A stretch of 64,000 nt of DNA, taken from Cunninghamia lanceolata (lineage: Eukaryota; Streptophyta; Pinopsida; Cupressales; Cupressaceae). The position numbers were made by a program, and so were the translations under genes. The stretch lies in assembly GCA_027924645.1 (NCBI GenBank), contig BSBN01000445.1, positions 9,283,001 through 9,347,000 on the forward strand. Reading direction: 5' to 3'. The notes under the pieces were generated by a model that was not told where the DNA came from, searched no databases, and saw only the letters and a list, made by a program, of their open reading frames with translations. Numbering within the stretch: the first letter of the stretch is position 1; each line of letters begins with the position of its first letter. This document shows, in pieces, positions 9,279 through 20,702 of this stretch.

Positions 9279-12254
9279 TGCAATGCTAAACCTGATGTGA
9301 ATAACTCCTTAATCCATTGTTTTACAAGTGTATTGGTGAGCTTGTGCAGGTTACCTCCTAGCATAAATCCGAGGGCATCAGGCTGAGAAAAGTTTATCAC
9401 ATCACAGGCTTGTCTTGGAGATATAGTGGTTCGATGGTATAACCGTTTCTTTTAAATGTGGAGTTGCTGTTTAAATTTCATTGTTATTATTTCATTGATT
9501 TAAGAAACAAGTCCTTAGGTTTATATGTTTCTACAAAAGGTTTTTAAAACTCTTTAGGGTTTTCTTAAATGCATTCAAATTGGCAAACAACTGACGAGTT
9601 AGATTTTTTGGCATGTACTTTTTCATAGCATAAGATCATTCTATACACTATATTGCTCACTTATAAAAGTTTATTGACTAATTATTGTGTTTTGTGTTAT
9701 TTGTCATTTTCATCTCTCGTTTCCACTCTAACTTTGTTTATTTCTTAGCTTCACAGCCAAAAGAAATAATTTATGTTGCTAAAAGATCCATCCTGTCACC
9801 ATCAAATTATTTACAAGTTCTTATATGTGTGCATTATAGTGCTTGGTGCTGTCTTGCGCCATATGAAAGATTCACAACTGAGGAAATTACACAAACTCCT
9901 CACGGGCTGTTCCCTCAGCGTATTCCTTAAAACACATATGGCATTGTCTCACGTTGTGAAATAAATTTACACTGGGAAACTTTTTGAAGTCGTTACTTTC
10001 TCCTATCGGCATATTCACTGAACTTCCACTTTATTATGTGCCAATTATTGACATATACAAGGTGGCATTTGCTGTGATTCTTATATCATTGTAGCATTTA
10101 AATAGTTTTGCTCATACCTATTGACATTTTTTTAAAACAATAACATTAATTCTCAATCCACCAAATTTAGGTATATAATTTGCCTCTTGATATATTGATG
10201 AAATTTTTGTTTATTGTTGTAGGTCTGTTTATGGCCGGTTTTCGTGAGAGCCTATGTGTTGTTGTCTACTCACATTGATAATAATACCGATCATAATTGA
10301 AGTTTTTTTTTTATAACAGCCTTAACCACTTTGAGATCATAACCACCATCCATCACATTAGAAATCATTTAAACATTTCCATTGACTCAAATAATAACAA
10401 TTTGTTGTCTTCTTGTTATTCAGCGGTTGATGACCTATAGGTCTCTTGCCAAGAGGTTCCAAGCATAGCTCTCACACAATAACTATTTGTTGGGCATTAG
10501 GTTTTATGTCATGCATATGATTAAATGATTTAACATTGATCTTTGTTTAAGCTTTTGTTAATCCTCTTTTCAATTCAATGCTTAATGTTAATGTTTGATG
10601 TATATTCAATACTTTAAAACATATAGCCATTGGACAATTGTTTAGGCTTTGAGTTATCTTCAATAACTATAGCAGATCTGTAAACAATAACCACCAGGTG
10701 AAGCATTGGAGATAACATTAAAGTAAACTGCGTCATGTGAAGAAACATCAAACCTTAACTGCCACAACATAACTATCAAAGTGCCAATTCTAGCCCTTGA
10801 AGGCTGTTTCATTCAAACGGGCTTAACTTTTTCATTTTGCGTTAGATTTTCACAATTGTGCAGGCATTGGAAAGAGAATTTAGAGAGGTTCACAACAATA
10901 TAATCAATTCCTTCAGATTCTATCCAGATTTGCAAGTATAATCATTTGAAATTTAGACTTTCATTTTGCAAACATCAAACATTTTCCTCTCACATCACAT
11001 TTAACATTTTGTGGGTTTTTGCAGGTTCATTTATCTTGGTCTAACATTTTCATTGCAACTTTACACTTGTCAAAGAACAAATTTTTTGCAAATTACTAAT
11101 CAGTGTGTTGTAGGTTCGATTATCAAAGAATCTAATCTTGAAACATCATGTCTTCTTTTTATAGATTAGATCACATAATAAGCAAGGGTTAAAATTAACA
11201 ATTGATTGCCATGTCTTGTGGTTTGCATTTTTTTTATTGAATGCGTATGCTCTTCTCTTACGTCTTTCGATGATCTTGAGAATCAAAAGCATTCCTTTGA
11301 CATTTTGTATAACCACCCACACATTTGGATTTGGAATTAAAATGAACCCCATGTGAGTGTGAGGCAAAGGTGTTGTGTGATCTGGGATATCAAAAATAAC
11401 GTGTTTCCTTGCTTTTGTTACCCTTTAGAGCAGGCCTTCTCTTGAGACACATCTGAAAGGAGAACTCACTTGCAACCCCAAGTGTGACTTTCGTCTGGCG
11501 CACTATATAAATTGAGGATAAGGTGAAAGCCAAGTCTAACTGGTATTAGCACTCACCATACAGTGGTAGATCAAAAGGAGGCATACCTGTGTGTATATTA
11601 AACTCATAGTAGGGTTAGTTAGAGCCTTAAGTGGCTTGCTGGATGCTCGTGGGGTGCCAGTCCCCTAGATATTCACTACGAACCTTTATTTAGTGGCCAA
11701 AAACCCTCTACTTATTGATACAGGAGGAAACTTTGATAGCTGTCCCACATTTTTGCATCTTATGGCAAAGATAGCAAGGTATCTTAGGATCTACGTATCC
11801 TAGGACCTAGAACTTGGTGTGCCTGGAAAGTGAGTGCACTATAAGGGGGAACCCATGCCCCAAGTTTCTGGAGCTATACACCATAAGTAGGCACAGTTGG
11901 GTAAAACCAAGTGGGAACTCAACAAGTATTGTCCTTTCCTAGCCTAGGATTGTGCATGTTTACAAGTGTTTTCAAAACATCAAAATATCATCAAAATAAA
12001 ACAACCAATCAGATTGTCATGTGTCTTATATGATTGATGTGTGTGCTTTCCTGATCATCACCCTTAGACATTCTTTCCATCCATCTATTTCAAATCATCA
12101 TATATCATCCTTCAGTGTCATATCTCAAGTGGAACCTTGTCACTTTGAATCCTATGAAGCTCTTTCAATTGATCCATCCATTTCCTAGCTAATTCATTTA
12201 TCATCATCCTACTCACATTCCATCCTTAACCTAGTCCAATCCTTATTCGTCAAA
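9279..12254 (+). other. Long untranslated leader of the non-autonomous element
   Basis: I see no coding region in about 3 kb. No convincing primer-binding site follows the left LTR; the sequence starts TGCAATGCTAAACC, which is not a recognised plant PBS. A good TATA word (TATATAAAT, 11504-11512) lies 740 bases before the ORF and could be an internal promoter, but nothing else supports that. Confidence 0.5.
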
Positions 12255-15188
12255 ATGGTTGTGACCATCAACAAATCTAAGACAAATCAAAAACCAAAAC
12301 TCACACTTCGCGGAGGCCCTCCTAGATATAATAATGATGAGAATTTGGTAGATCATGATGCATATTTTGATACCCATGAAATATATATCTCCCCATATCA
12401 GCCTCCACCAACATCACTATCATCTCAAGAATATGAGGAAATACAAGAGCTTCAACATATCTATGATGATCATTATCCACAAGAACATTCTTATCATCCT
12501 AACACAACCCAATATTTTCCTTCCATGCCCTCAACCTCACAAAACTATAATCCTACCCAAGTCTCAACCTCAACATCCATTAATCCCAAAGTCCTTCAAT
12601 TACAACAACAACTCACTCAATCACTACAACAAGAGGTAGATATTAGATTTCAATTGGCACAACTATCACAATTGTTTTCACAATTTCAACATCCTACCAC
12701 ATCAACACCCCAACTCTATGAGTCATCTCCATCCACCTCTTACGAATATTTATCACAACCAATCTACCACTCATATCAACCCAACACATCCATACCCCAA
12801 ACCTATTCAACAATAACTTTACCTCAAACCTCACAACCAATCTATCACTCATATCAACCCAACACATCCATACCGCAAACCTATTCAACAATAACTTTAC
12901 CTCAAACCTCATAGGTCCAGATCCCTACCCATGCTTCATCTTCACACTTACCAAGTCCCCTCACCTTATATCTTCAATAATAAAGCCAAAAAAAATAAGC
13001 CCTCCTTCAACAACAACAAATCTTAGCCCAAAAACCACAACCTTCATTTAATACATCATCCTCCATACCTTTATCCATGCAACAACAACAAATTCCATCT
13101 AATTTCAATCTTAATCCATTGGCCCCCTAGCCTTCTCATTCATCAATCCCTTTGTTACCTTCACCACCATCATCCATACAACATCAACAAATTCAACCTA
13201 AATTCTATGAGTCATCCCCATCATCATGCCAACCTAGTCCCTCCACATCAACCAATCTCTTGAATATTCCTCAATATCCATCTCAAAATCCTCTACAACA
13301 TGAGCATACTAGAACTAATCCCTCCTTGCACCAAGATCAAGAATTCACAAGTCATCTTAATGATACTCTTGACAAGGGAGATACCACCTCAAGTTTGGAT
13401 TCATACACCAATCCATCCACTAGTCTTCCTCATCCATCCATTCCTATGGGACCTCCATCATATAATCCTTCCAACCTTCCAAATCCTAATCCATTAAGCC
13501 AATCCCCACACTTAAAGTCTAAACCATCAACTCTTCCTACACCCAATCCTATGATCCATCAACCTAAGCCCAATCCAAGTTTTGATCCTATCATAGCCAA
13601 TCCTATCATCCTCGCACCTAATCCAAATCCCAATCCTATTATATCCAATCCTCTTGTCCATGCACCTAATCATAATCCCACTCCTATAATACCTAATCCC
13701 ATTATCCCTCCATTACATTCTAATCCTACAACTTCCACTCTCATTATCCATCCATTATATTGTCCATTTACCCATATACTAATGAAGGATGTGATCTGTT
13801 GGATACTAGCAAGGAATCAACTACCACCCTCATGCCATCAAATGCATATCCTTGAAATTATGTAAGAACCTTCAAATGTTCTCGAAGATCCACCTACTAT
13901 AAGTCTAATTCACTCTCCACCATACATTGAATCTATCCAAGAAACCTCCATTCCTGTCCAAACTCAAGATTTATGTCAAGAGTCAACTCTAAAGCATGAT
14001 CAACTTTGCTCCTTACCAAATCAAGATCAAAACCCTTCCTTTCAACCTATTCATAACCTATATCTTTTCTATGATCAAGATATTATATGTAATCAAGAGC
14101 TTGTCACTCCTTCCACTTAGGGTCCTAATACTATCCATGCTCAAGAAACTTCCACCAGTACCATCCATTCTCCTTTAATCCATGATCCCACAACTTCCAC
14201 TTCTCTTGATGAGACACTTGATCCCCACAAGCACATAGATGATCAAATAAATACATTGGATCTTAAGCATGATGTTAATCAAGATCCTATCACTCCACCA
14301 TCTCATATTAATCCCATTTCAAATCAACCATCATGTCCTATTGGTCTTACTACCTTCCTAAATGTATGCTCTTCACTACAAGAGCAACAACCGTTGTCTA
14401 CCACTTCTCCATCCAATAATGAGCTCAAGTCTAGTTCCCCAAGCACACCTAGTCCCACCATCCACTGCATACTCCAAAACATGAAGTATCAAGGTAAAGG
14501 CTTAGGCCTTCATGAACAAGGTATTTTGGAGCCTATTCATGTCAAAGTCCCTCCACGCTCATATGGTATTGGTTATACACCCCAAGGTAAGTAATATCAA
14601 GATGTTGGTACCATGTTTCCGCCTCCTAAATCCACTTCATCTAAGCCCAACCTAGGTGCACCTCATCGTACCCATAAAACATTTGTTGCTATTCCTCCTC
14701 CATCATCCTACGGACCTAAAAAGCATGTGACCATTCATCTTCCTCCATCCACTTTACCTCCACTTCTTCCAGCTCCTAACATCCCTCCATCTACTTTAAC
14801 TCCCCTCCTTCCAACTCCTAATATTCCTATTCTCACATCCCCTTATCACTTTAGCCAAAAATCCATTAATCCCTCCTTCCATACATCTCGTTCCCATAAA
14901 TCCCCTGCAATTCCTAATCATGATCAACAAATGCACACATTGAATAGACATGAAGCTATCCTAAACACCCCTATGGGATTCAAAAATAAAAATTTGGATG
15001 CCTCCAACCATAAAGCCAAACATCCTAATAATTCTCATGCCACATGGCACCAGTCCACAAAATCAAAGCAAAATCAAAATTTAAAAAGGCTATCCAAGTC
15101 CACATCTCAAAAAGATAATTTCACAACCAAAATGGTTTGGGTCCCTAAGAAAAAACATCCAATTCAAATGGAGCATCCACAATCTTAA
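12255..15188 (+). pseudogene. Broken 978-codon Pro/Ser/Gln-rich frame with a G-patch-like motif
   Basis: Open stretches at 12255-12914, 13152-13865, 14256-14594 and 14613-15188 all lie in one frame, so this is one ancestral coding frame interrupted by in-frame stops (for example at 12912, ~13130, 13863 and ~14118). The start (MVVTINKSKTNQKPK) is basic. Residues ~30-220 are Gln/Ser/Tyr/Pro-rich and include a tandem 26-residue repeat. Residues ~300-520 are Asn-Pro-rich. Near residue 745-775 (14485-14580) lies a G-patch-like stretch, YQGKGLGLHEQGILEPI followed by GIGY. The C-terminus is Lys-rich (MVWVPKKK). G-patch motifs occur in some retroelement polyproteins and bind RNA or helicases. A structural, gag-like role is inferred. 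No zinc knuckle is visible. Confidence 0.7.
12753..12908 (+). repeat. Two tandem copies of a 78-bp coding repeat
   Basis: Two nearly identical 78-bp units start at 12753 and 12831 and encode a 26-residue repeat beginning SQPIYHSYQP. They differ at two bases (C/T and C/G). Length divisible by three keeps the frame, consistent with past selection on the protein. Confidence 0.95.
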
Positions 15189-17577
15189 AATCCCAAACAT
15201 CCCGTTCCCCATCGCAAAATACTAAAATTCATAAGTCCATTTGGGTCCCTATAGACCTGAATAGGCAATCCCCTCAGATAACATCTCCATTACTCCCAAA
15301 TCCCCCTTCTAAGCTTCAAAATCCATTTCGGTGTGTGCAACCGTTGATCGTGGTTCCCTTCCATTCCACAATACTCCCACATACCTCCATCTCCCCATCT
15401 CCCATCTACCATCCTACTTATTTCTTCCATCATAATCCTATGGTCCATGCTTTTGCATAAGCCATATCTATCTCTTTAACTCCATCCTCATCCACTATCC
15501 TTCCATCATTGTCCACATCATACTCTCCCATCCCCTATCATTCCTTGCATGAACTTTTCTTATTCCACATCAAAATCCACTATCCACTTAATCCGTATCT
15601 CTCTTGCAATTCCCTACCAAAAATCTTGAGTCCCCATCTATTCCATCTGACTATCCCTTACCAAAGTCAAAAATAAAAATAAAAAAATCAAAATAGTATG
15701 GAGAAACCATTTCGTCCAATGGTGAAAATCTGGTAAACAGGTGCCTTGGATAAGTACCATGATGAAAACCTGGCAAACAGGCATCATGCATAGGTGATTA
15801 TCTATGTGCTTTACACTTGGGGGCATGTTGTCACATCTATCCCATCTCATATCCTATCTACCAATCTCATATCCTATCCTATCATTTTCCATCTTATCTT
15901 GACATCCTTACCCATCATATCTATTGTACCTTCCTCATTGCACAATCCATCTTCCCTTCCTCCTTTTTGATCTTGATGAGGATAGGGGTAAAATGTTGAA
16001 AAATAGTTTTAGACACCTCTTGTCATACTCCAAATTTCATCCATATGTTTCTAAAAATATCCTCCATACATCCATCTACATCCTCAGTCCATTCATCCCT
16101 TCCAACCATCATCTCTATCATGCATCCTAAGGCATAATATCTAGAGTAGGGGCAGGTTATTCCTATGCGACGTAGTCCTTGAAGATCACATCCTAGGCTC
16201 CCTCCATCCATCTATCATATATCTCCCATACATTATCCATCCATACACCTACCTTTATCCTATCACCAATCCTTATATCCATCCATCCAATCCTACATTT
16301 ATCCCATTTCCAATCATTTTCATCCTACCTTTATCCTATTGCTCATGCTCTTATCCATCCATCTAATCCTTTTACCTATCCTATCCATTATTGTTCATCC
16401 ACATCGTATCATCCTCCTTGCCTTTTGGTTTGGTTTTTTCTTGTTGTTGGTATCTATCCGAGGGCTATCCACACACAATCCAATGCTAAACATCAAAATA
16501 TTGTCAAAAATACCAAAAAAAATCAAATGTCCAACAAAAAAATCAATCCACATCCAATCCAATCACCATCAATTCTTCAAATCACTTCAATCAAGTTCAT
16601 CCAACTAATTCAAATCATTCACCTCAATCCATCAATGCAATCAATCAAATCATTCCAAATAACACTGATCCAAATGCAAGTATCATTAATCCATATCAAT
16701 CATGCCAATCAATCAAGCCAATTTATCTAATCACATCAATGGTCTTGTTCCTAGCCTTGTTGTGAACCTAATCGATTGATCACATCATCATCATCATCAA
16801 TGGGATATATCGTTTCCAATCCTAGTGTTGTTCTCGAGATATATCATTCCCATATCAACACAATCCTAGTGTTGTTCTCAGGATATATCATTCCCATATC
16901 AACCAAACAATCCTCACATTGTTCTTGGGATAAATCGTTCCCACATCAACAACGCTATCAATCAATCATCAATCAATCATATCAATCAATCCAATCGATC
17001 ATCAATTTTCAGCTTGACAGGGGCAACACCTTGTTTGGTTTTGAATCATTTGTGCCTGCTTACTTGCTTGCTTGTGTGTGTCATCATTTCATGTTGCATT
17101 TGAATCACATTCGTATCATTCTAGCTAATATTCATATCTTATATATGTTGGAATAGATTTTTGCATTATATTTTGTATCTAAGGTCATATCATACCTTTT
17201 GTGCATTAAGACTTAAATGCTCTAAGTTTACTTCCTCATACATTAGACAAGGTTGTATTACGCTGGGGCATAGGACACATCATCATCTTGGTCTTTATAC
17301 CTTGGTGCATAACGTCAGGTGCTATATCAAACATTAGGTTGTTCAAAGTTTTATTAGCATAACTCCACCTCCTTCCCTCCATTTCCTTTTTCAAGAACCT
17401 ATCCATCTCCTTCGTCCCTGCATAGTCTCTTGAGGGGGCATTATTCTACCAATCCTTCATTTTTATGAGCTAATCCTTCATTTTTATGAGCCCCATGTGA
17501 GCCTCAGCCTACTCGAAATCCATTCCAACCTATGTTTTAATCTTGTTTGAAACAACATTACTTTGCAACATCGTTTC
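15189..17577 (+). other. 3' untranslated region of the non-autonomous element
   Basis: Composition changes from CCA/ATC-rich coding-like sequence to C/T-rich noncoding sequence with many CCATCCAT and ATCAATCA words. Several 60-120 codon frames here are by-products of low C/T complexity and show no domain. A second WVP-containing word (KSIWVPI, about 15233) hints that the ORF once extended a little further in another frame. Confidence 0.5.
16800..16995 (+). repeat. ~44-bp tandem repeat followed by (ATCA)-rich repeats
   Basis: The block GATATATCATTCCCATATCAA ... CCTAGTGTTGTTCTC recurs with GATATATC or GATAAATC at 16804, 16838, 16882 and 16929. It is followed by AATCAATC-type simple repeats to about 16995. 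It lies shortly before the polypurine tract. Confidence 0.75.
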
Positions 17578-17591
17578 AAAGAGGGGCAAAA
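17578..17591 (+). other. Polypurine tract of the non-autonomous element
   Basis: AAAGAGGGGCAAAA directly precedes the TG of the right LTR. This is the expected site and composition for plus-strand DNA priming and it fixes the element's orientation as plus. Confidence 0.85.
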
Positions 17592-18161
17592 TGTAGACAT
17601 GAAAAATTGTCCTATGATCAATTTCCTAAGTCCTCCCTTCACATGAAATGTAATTAATTTTAATTAATTAATTAAATTTCCATTTATCTTTAATCCACCC
17701 TTAATTTCCTAAAGTTTAATTAATTTTAATTAATTAATTAAATCTTTTCACCTTTTACCATATTCCGTGAATAATAAATTAAAATTAATTTATTATTTAC
17801 TAAACCTAAAATCCTTCTATTAACAATAAATTAAGATTAATAAACTTAATTTATTATTTACGATTCAATAAACCAAAATCCATAAAATACCTACCTTTAC
17901 CCTAACCACCTTTTACCGTTTAACTACTTGAACCACTTCAAACCAAACCTTATAAAAATCAAATTCATTTTCATTTACTCCCCCGACAAAATTGACATTG
18001 GAGTTATGTATCTATCTTCCGAGCAACCACATTGCACATCATTGGTAACATCTATTTAAATTTGCTTATTTCAATCTTAATCTTTCAAAATGTGGCATTT
18101 GATATGATTTTAGGGTTTTGAAGTATTTGAATCTGTTTGATATTCATATTTTTATGCTACA
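17592..18161 (+). repeat. Right LTR of the non-autonomous element
   Basis: This 570-bp LTR is nearly identical to the left one apart from the extra ~68-bp segment between TTAATTAATTAAAT words near 17680-17740 and scattered substitutions. The TATA-like CCTTATAAAAATC is near 17948. Confidence 0.95.
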
Positions 18162-18166
18162 ATTAT
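18162..18166. repeat. Target-site duplication ATTAT (right)
   Basis: Matches 8772-8776 exactly; see the left copy. Confidence 0.95.
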
Positions 18167-19118
18167 CATCATTCCTTTTAGGATTATAATCCATGGATTC
18201 ATTTATGTTAAATCTAGAACTTTTACCACGGTTCCTTTCTCTGGATTCTTGATTCTTGTTTCTCTTTTTAAAGGATGTCGAAGGATGACTCCAGTTAAAT
18301 TTCCTTTGAGATATTTCTTGATACATAGAGATAGATTTGAGCTCCTGCACTTGCTTGATGGCTTTCTCAAAAACTTGATCCATGGTTTTTGGTCCATGAA
18401 CATCTACCTCTCTATCAATCTGAGCATTCAAGGCCATGATAAACTTCCTTATCCTAAATCTTTCATCCTTATGATATTATGGCACATACTGCAATAACCT
18501 AGTAAATTTTTCCTAGTATTCAGTGACAGTCATATCTCCTTGATGCAGATTTTGAAAATTCATTAATTTTTGGTCAAAATAAAGTTGGGGTATCCATCTT
18601 TTTCTAAATATGACCACAAATTGATCCCAAGTTAAACTCAAGGAACTCAATCCTAATTCTATTTTCTTATTCACCCACCACGTGGATGCTTCTCTAGCTA
18701 ACTGGTATGCTCCCCATACAACCTTGGTGATCTCATAATAGTTTCTTATCTCAAAATACTTTTCCATCTCTATCAACCAAGCCTTAGCTACATCTCCACT
18801 CACTATTCCATCTAACTTAGGAGCTATAACTTTCTTCATATCTCAGGCTAACTCGCTGGTAAGATGAATTTTTTCCTCATTATGAATTTGAGAGTCTTGA
18901 TTATTTACTCTAGGTCCACCATGAAAACTAGATTATTCTCTTCCTTCAGAGTGATGTTCTTGATTGGTTTATCCCCCTCTAACTTCTTATTCCAAGGCTT
19001 CCAATCTTCCTTTTGTTTCATTTAAAATTGACAAAATTTGATCTAATTTTTCCATGGAATTATTCTCAGGATCTAGGTGATCCAGGTTCCCTCCTAATTG
19101 GTTTTCAAAGTGTTCCAT
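18162..19118 (-). pseudogene. Chromovirus-like gypsy gag, split from its zinc knuckle
   Basis: Minus-strand frames give a gag of gypsy type. A short N-terminus (MEHFENQLGG, start at ~19118) is followed, after stops, by the retrotransposon gag domain at 18839-18513. Its motifs are LDGIVSGDVAKAWLIEMEKYF, WGAYQLAREASTWW and WDQFVVIFRKRW. A basic Ser/Arg-rich region follows (18437-18170, KKRNKNQESRERNRGK). Coding homology stops exactly at the right boundary of the LTR element and resumes at 8771 with GPPGGCFMCGEDH. Stops near 19000, 18840 and 18500 show that it is dead. The clade (chromovirus) is judged from gag and protease wording only. Confidence 0.88.
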
Positions 19119-19348
19119 AACAATACCACACCTAATCATTGCATATAAATTTATCAAAACATGTAATTTTTTTGATATACTATCATAAAAGTACAAGTTC
19201 ATAAATACAAAAAATTAGAGATTCATCACACAAACATTTTCTTACTCAAAAAGCCAAAACTTTACTTTATTCAATTTCTAGATCTTTACATCCTTATTCA
19301 AATATACAACTTTTTTTTTGTGAAAGGAAATGTCCACATATCATTTTC

Positions 19349-19699
19349 TTATAGACAAAATTCATCTAGTTCCTCCTCTCTGTTAGAATCGAGTAACACA
19401 AACTTAGTAGGTGGATATACTTGTGAGTACACCTTCAACACCTCTAGACTCATAACGGGCGCATCCTGACAACACCCAAAAGGTATGTCATGATGTGCAA
19501 ATGGTTTACTATTCTTAACAATAGTAGGGGTTGAAAATATTTTTGCATCCTCAAGCCATTTCCTCCTTTCCAGGCGGATACGTTTGAGTGCAATAGCTAG
19601 TGTTTCAAAATTAGTGAGCCAAGCTTCCTTTACAAAACTCTTTGTTTCTTCAGTCTTTGGTTTAGGAGATGGCTCTTTCTTAACAATGATCTTAGGCAT
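19349..19699 (-). CDS. Unrecognised 116-codon ORF between PBS and gag of the chromovirus-like element
   Basis: An uninterrupted frame begins MPKIIVKKEPSPKPK (basic, Pro-rich) and ends with an acidic tail (NREEELDEFCL). Its centre is rich in Glu/Lys/Arg (ERRKWLEDAK) and has CC and several hydrophobic positions. It sits about 150 bases downstream of the PBS and 230 bases upstream of gag, where an element of this type usually has only a leader. No family is recognised. It is the only frame in this element without a stop, which may be chance at this length. It could be a leader-encoded accessory protein or a chance ORF. Confidence 0.45.
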   Translation of the reverse strand: MPKIIVKKEPSPKPKTEETKSFVKEAWLTNFETLAIALKRIRLERRKWLEDAKIFSTPTIVKNSKPFAHHDIPFGCCQDAPVMSLEVLKVYSQVYPPTKFVLLDSNREEELDEFCL

Positions 19700-19847
19700 T
19701 TCACTAAGTTTTGTTTTCTTGGCTCACTTTCTTGTCCTTCTATTTCATGTCATTCTAGTACAAGAACAAATGTTTTAACATTAGCATATCTTGTCAATGT
19801 TGCAAAACTTCACAATGAGCTCCAAGGTCCAAGTGTTGAACCTGGTA

Positions 19848-19859
19848 GCTCTGCTACCA
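19848..19859 (-). other. Primer-binding site, initiator-Met tRNA type
   Basis: On the minus strand TGGTAGCAGAGC follows the LTR end (GGATGTTACA) after two bases. It differs by one base from the common plant PBS TGGTATCAGAGC. This sets the 3' end of the chromovirus-like 5' LTR at 19862 and its orientation as minus. Confidence 0.85.
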
Positions 19860-19861
19860 CA

Positions 19862-20702
19862 TGTAACATCCCAACTGGTATATTAGGAAAACTCAAAAAT
19901 AATTAAGCAAATATTCAAACTTTTAAAAAAAAATTAAGAATTAAGACAAATATCCATAATCAATATATTACATTTGCAATATCCAAGTACAATATACATA
20001 TTTCAAAAGGTCACTTCACATGTGACATACAAATTGCACATATAAAATATGGTCATATTTCTTACGAATTACAATTTTATCAATATCATTTACAAAATAA
20101 GTAATGTATTCTTGTTCACAACTCTTCGACAGTCAATTATAGGAGAGAGAGAGAGAGCATCACCTTGATGCTTTTCCTCCAACCATAGACCGGTGGTCCC
20201 CCTCTCACTTCCTTTCTAGAAGTGGGCCTTCCCTTCACGAGGGTAATAGATAATGAGAATCAACTAATTCTGTATGCCATCTGAGAACTAGTGATGTGTC
20301 CTAGTTAATGACAATCGGGTTTACAACTCTAGTCTAGCTCTAGCTATGTATGACCCATTTTGATTGTTTAGCTATCTGGTACACCATGAATCAACAATGC
20401 AAGCAGTGACTTTTGCATTATTTTGGCCAAAGTTTCATATATATAAATAGTCATATGTTCACTCACTCTTTTCTCAACATGGAGATAACATTCTTATTAA
20501 TCATTTATTTTCTTTATTCATGACAACTCTCTTGGTCTTGCTTATACCACATTAGTCATAAAGACTTATACCCTTATCTACTAGTCATTCTTGACAAGTC
20601 TAGGGTGAGAGCTTAGATGACTGGTGTAAACATATATTGTGTCCCTCTACGCATCCTTACAATCATGGGTCAATGACATCCTGTCATCTACTCAATGGCT
20701 TG
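19862..20702 (-). repeat. 5' LTR of the chromovirus-like element, proximal part
   Basis: The LTR starts (plus-strand view) TGTAACATCC and runs to the copia insertion at 20703. A (GA)n run lies at 20142-20158. Sequence resumes after the copia at 28149. Its far end cannot be fixed because the partner 3' LTR is not in the window. Confidence 0.7.
20552..20702 (+). repeat. Left copy of a ~150-bp direct repeat flanking the copia element
   Basis: Starts TTAGTCATAAAGAC and ends CAATGGCTTG directly against the left LTR. It matches 28005-28148 over its full length apart from a 7-bp indel and a few substitutions. See findings. Confidence 0.93.

Larger units (their letters stand above)
8777..18161 (+). 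mobile_element. Non-autonomous LTR retrotransposon (LARD-like), 9,385 bp, nested in chromovirus gag
   Basis: Two direct LTRs (8777-9278 and 17592-18161) begin TGTAGACATG and end TATGCTACA, bounded by the TSD ATTAT. A polypurine tract abuts the right LTR on the plus strand, so the element is plus-oriented. Between the LTRs there is no protease, RT, RNase H or integrase. There is only a broken 978-codon Pro/Ser/Gln-rich frame (12255-15188). Removing the element and one TSD copy rejoins the host element's gag to its zinc knuckle on the minus strand. Replication must have depended on enzymes supplied in trans. Confidence 0.93.

Noticed and set aside
16339..17156. Several 60-126 codon plus-strand ORFs after the G-patch frame
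   Set aside because: C/T- and ATCA-rich low-complexity sequence just before the polypurine tract, with no shared frame or domain.
19848..19859. tRNA-like sequence
   Set aside because: Only the 12-base tRNA 3'-end complement is present; it is a retroelement PBS, not a tRNA gene.
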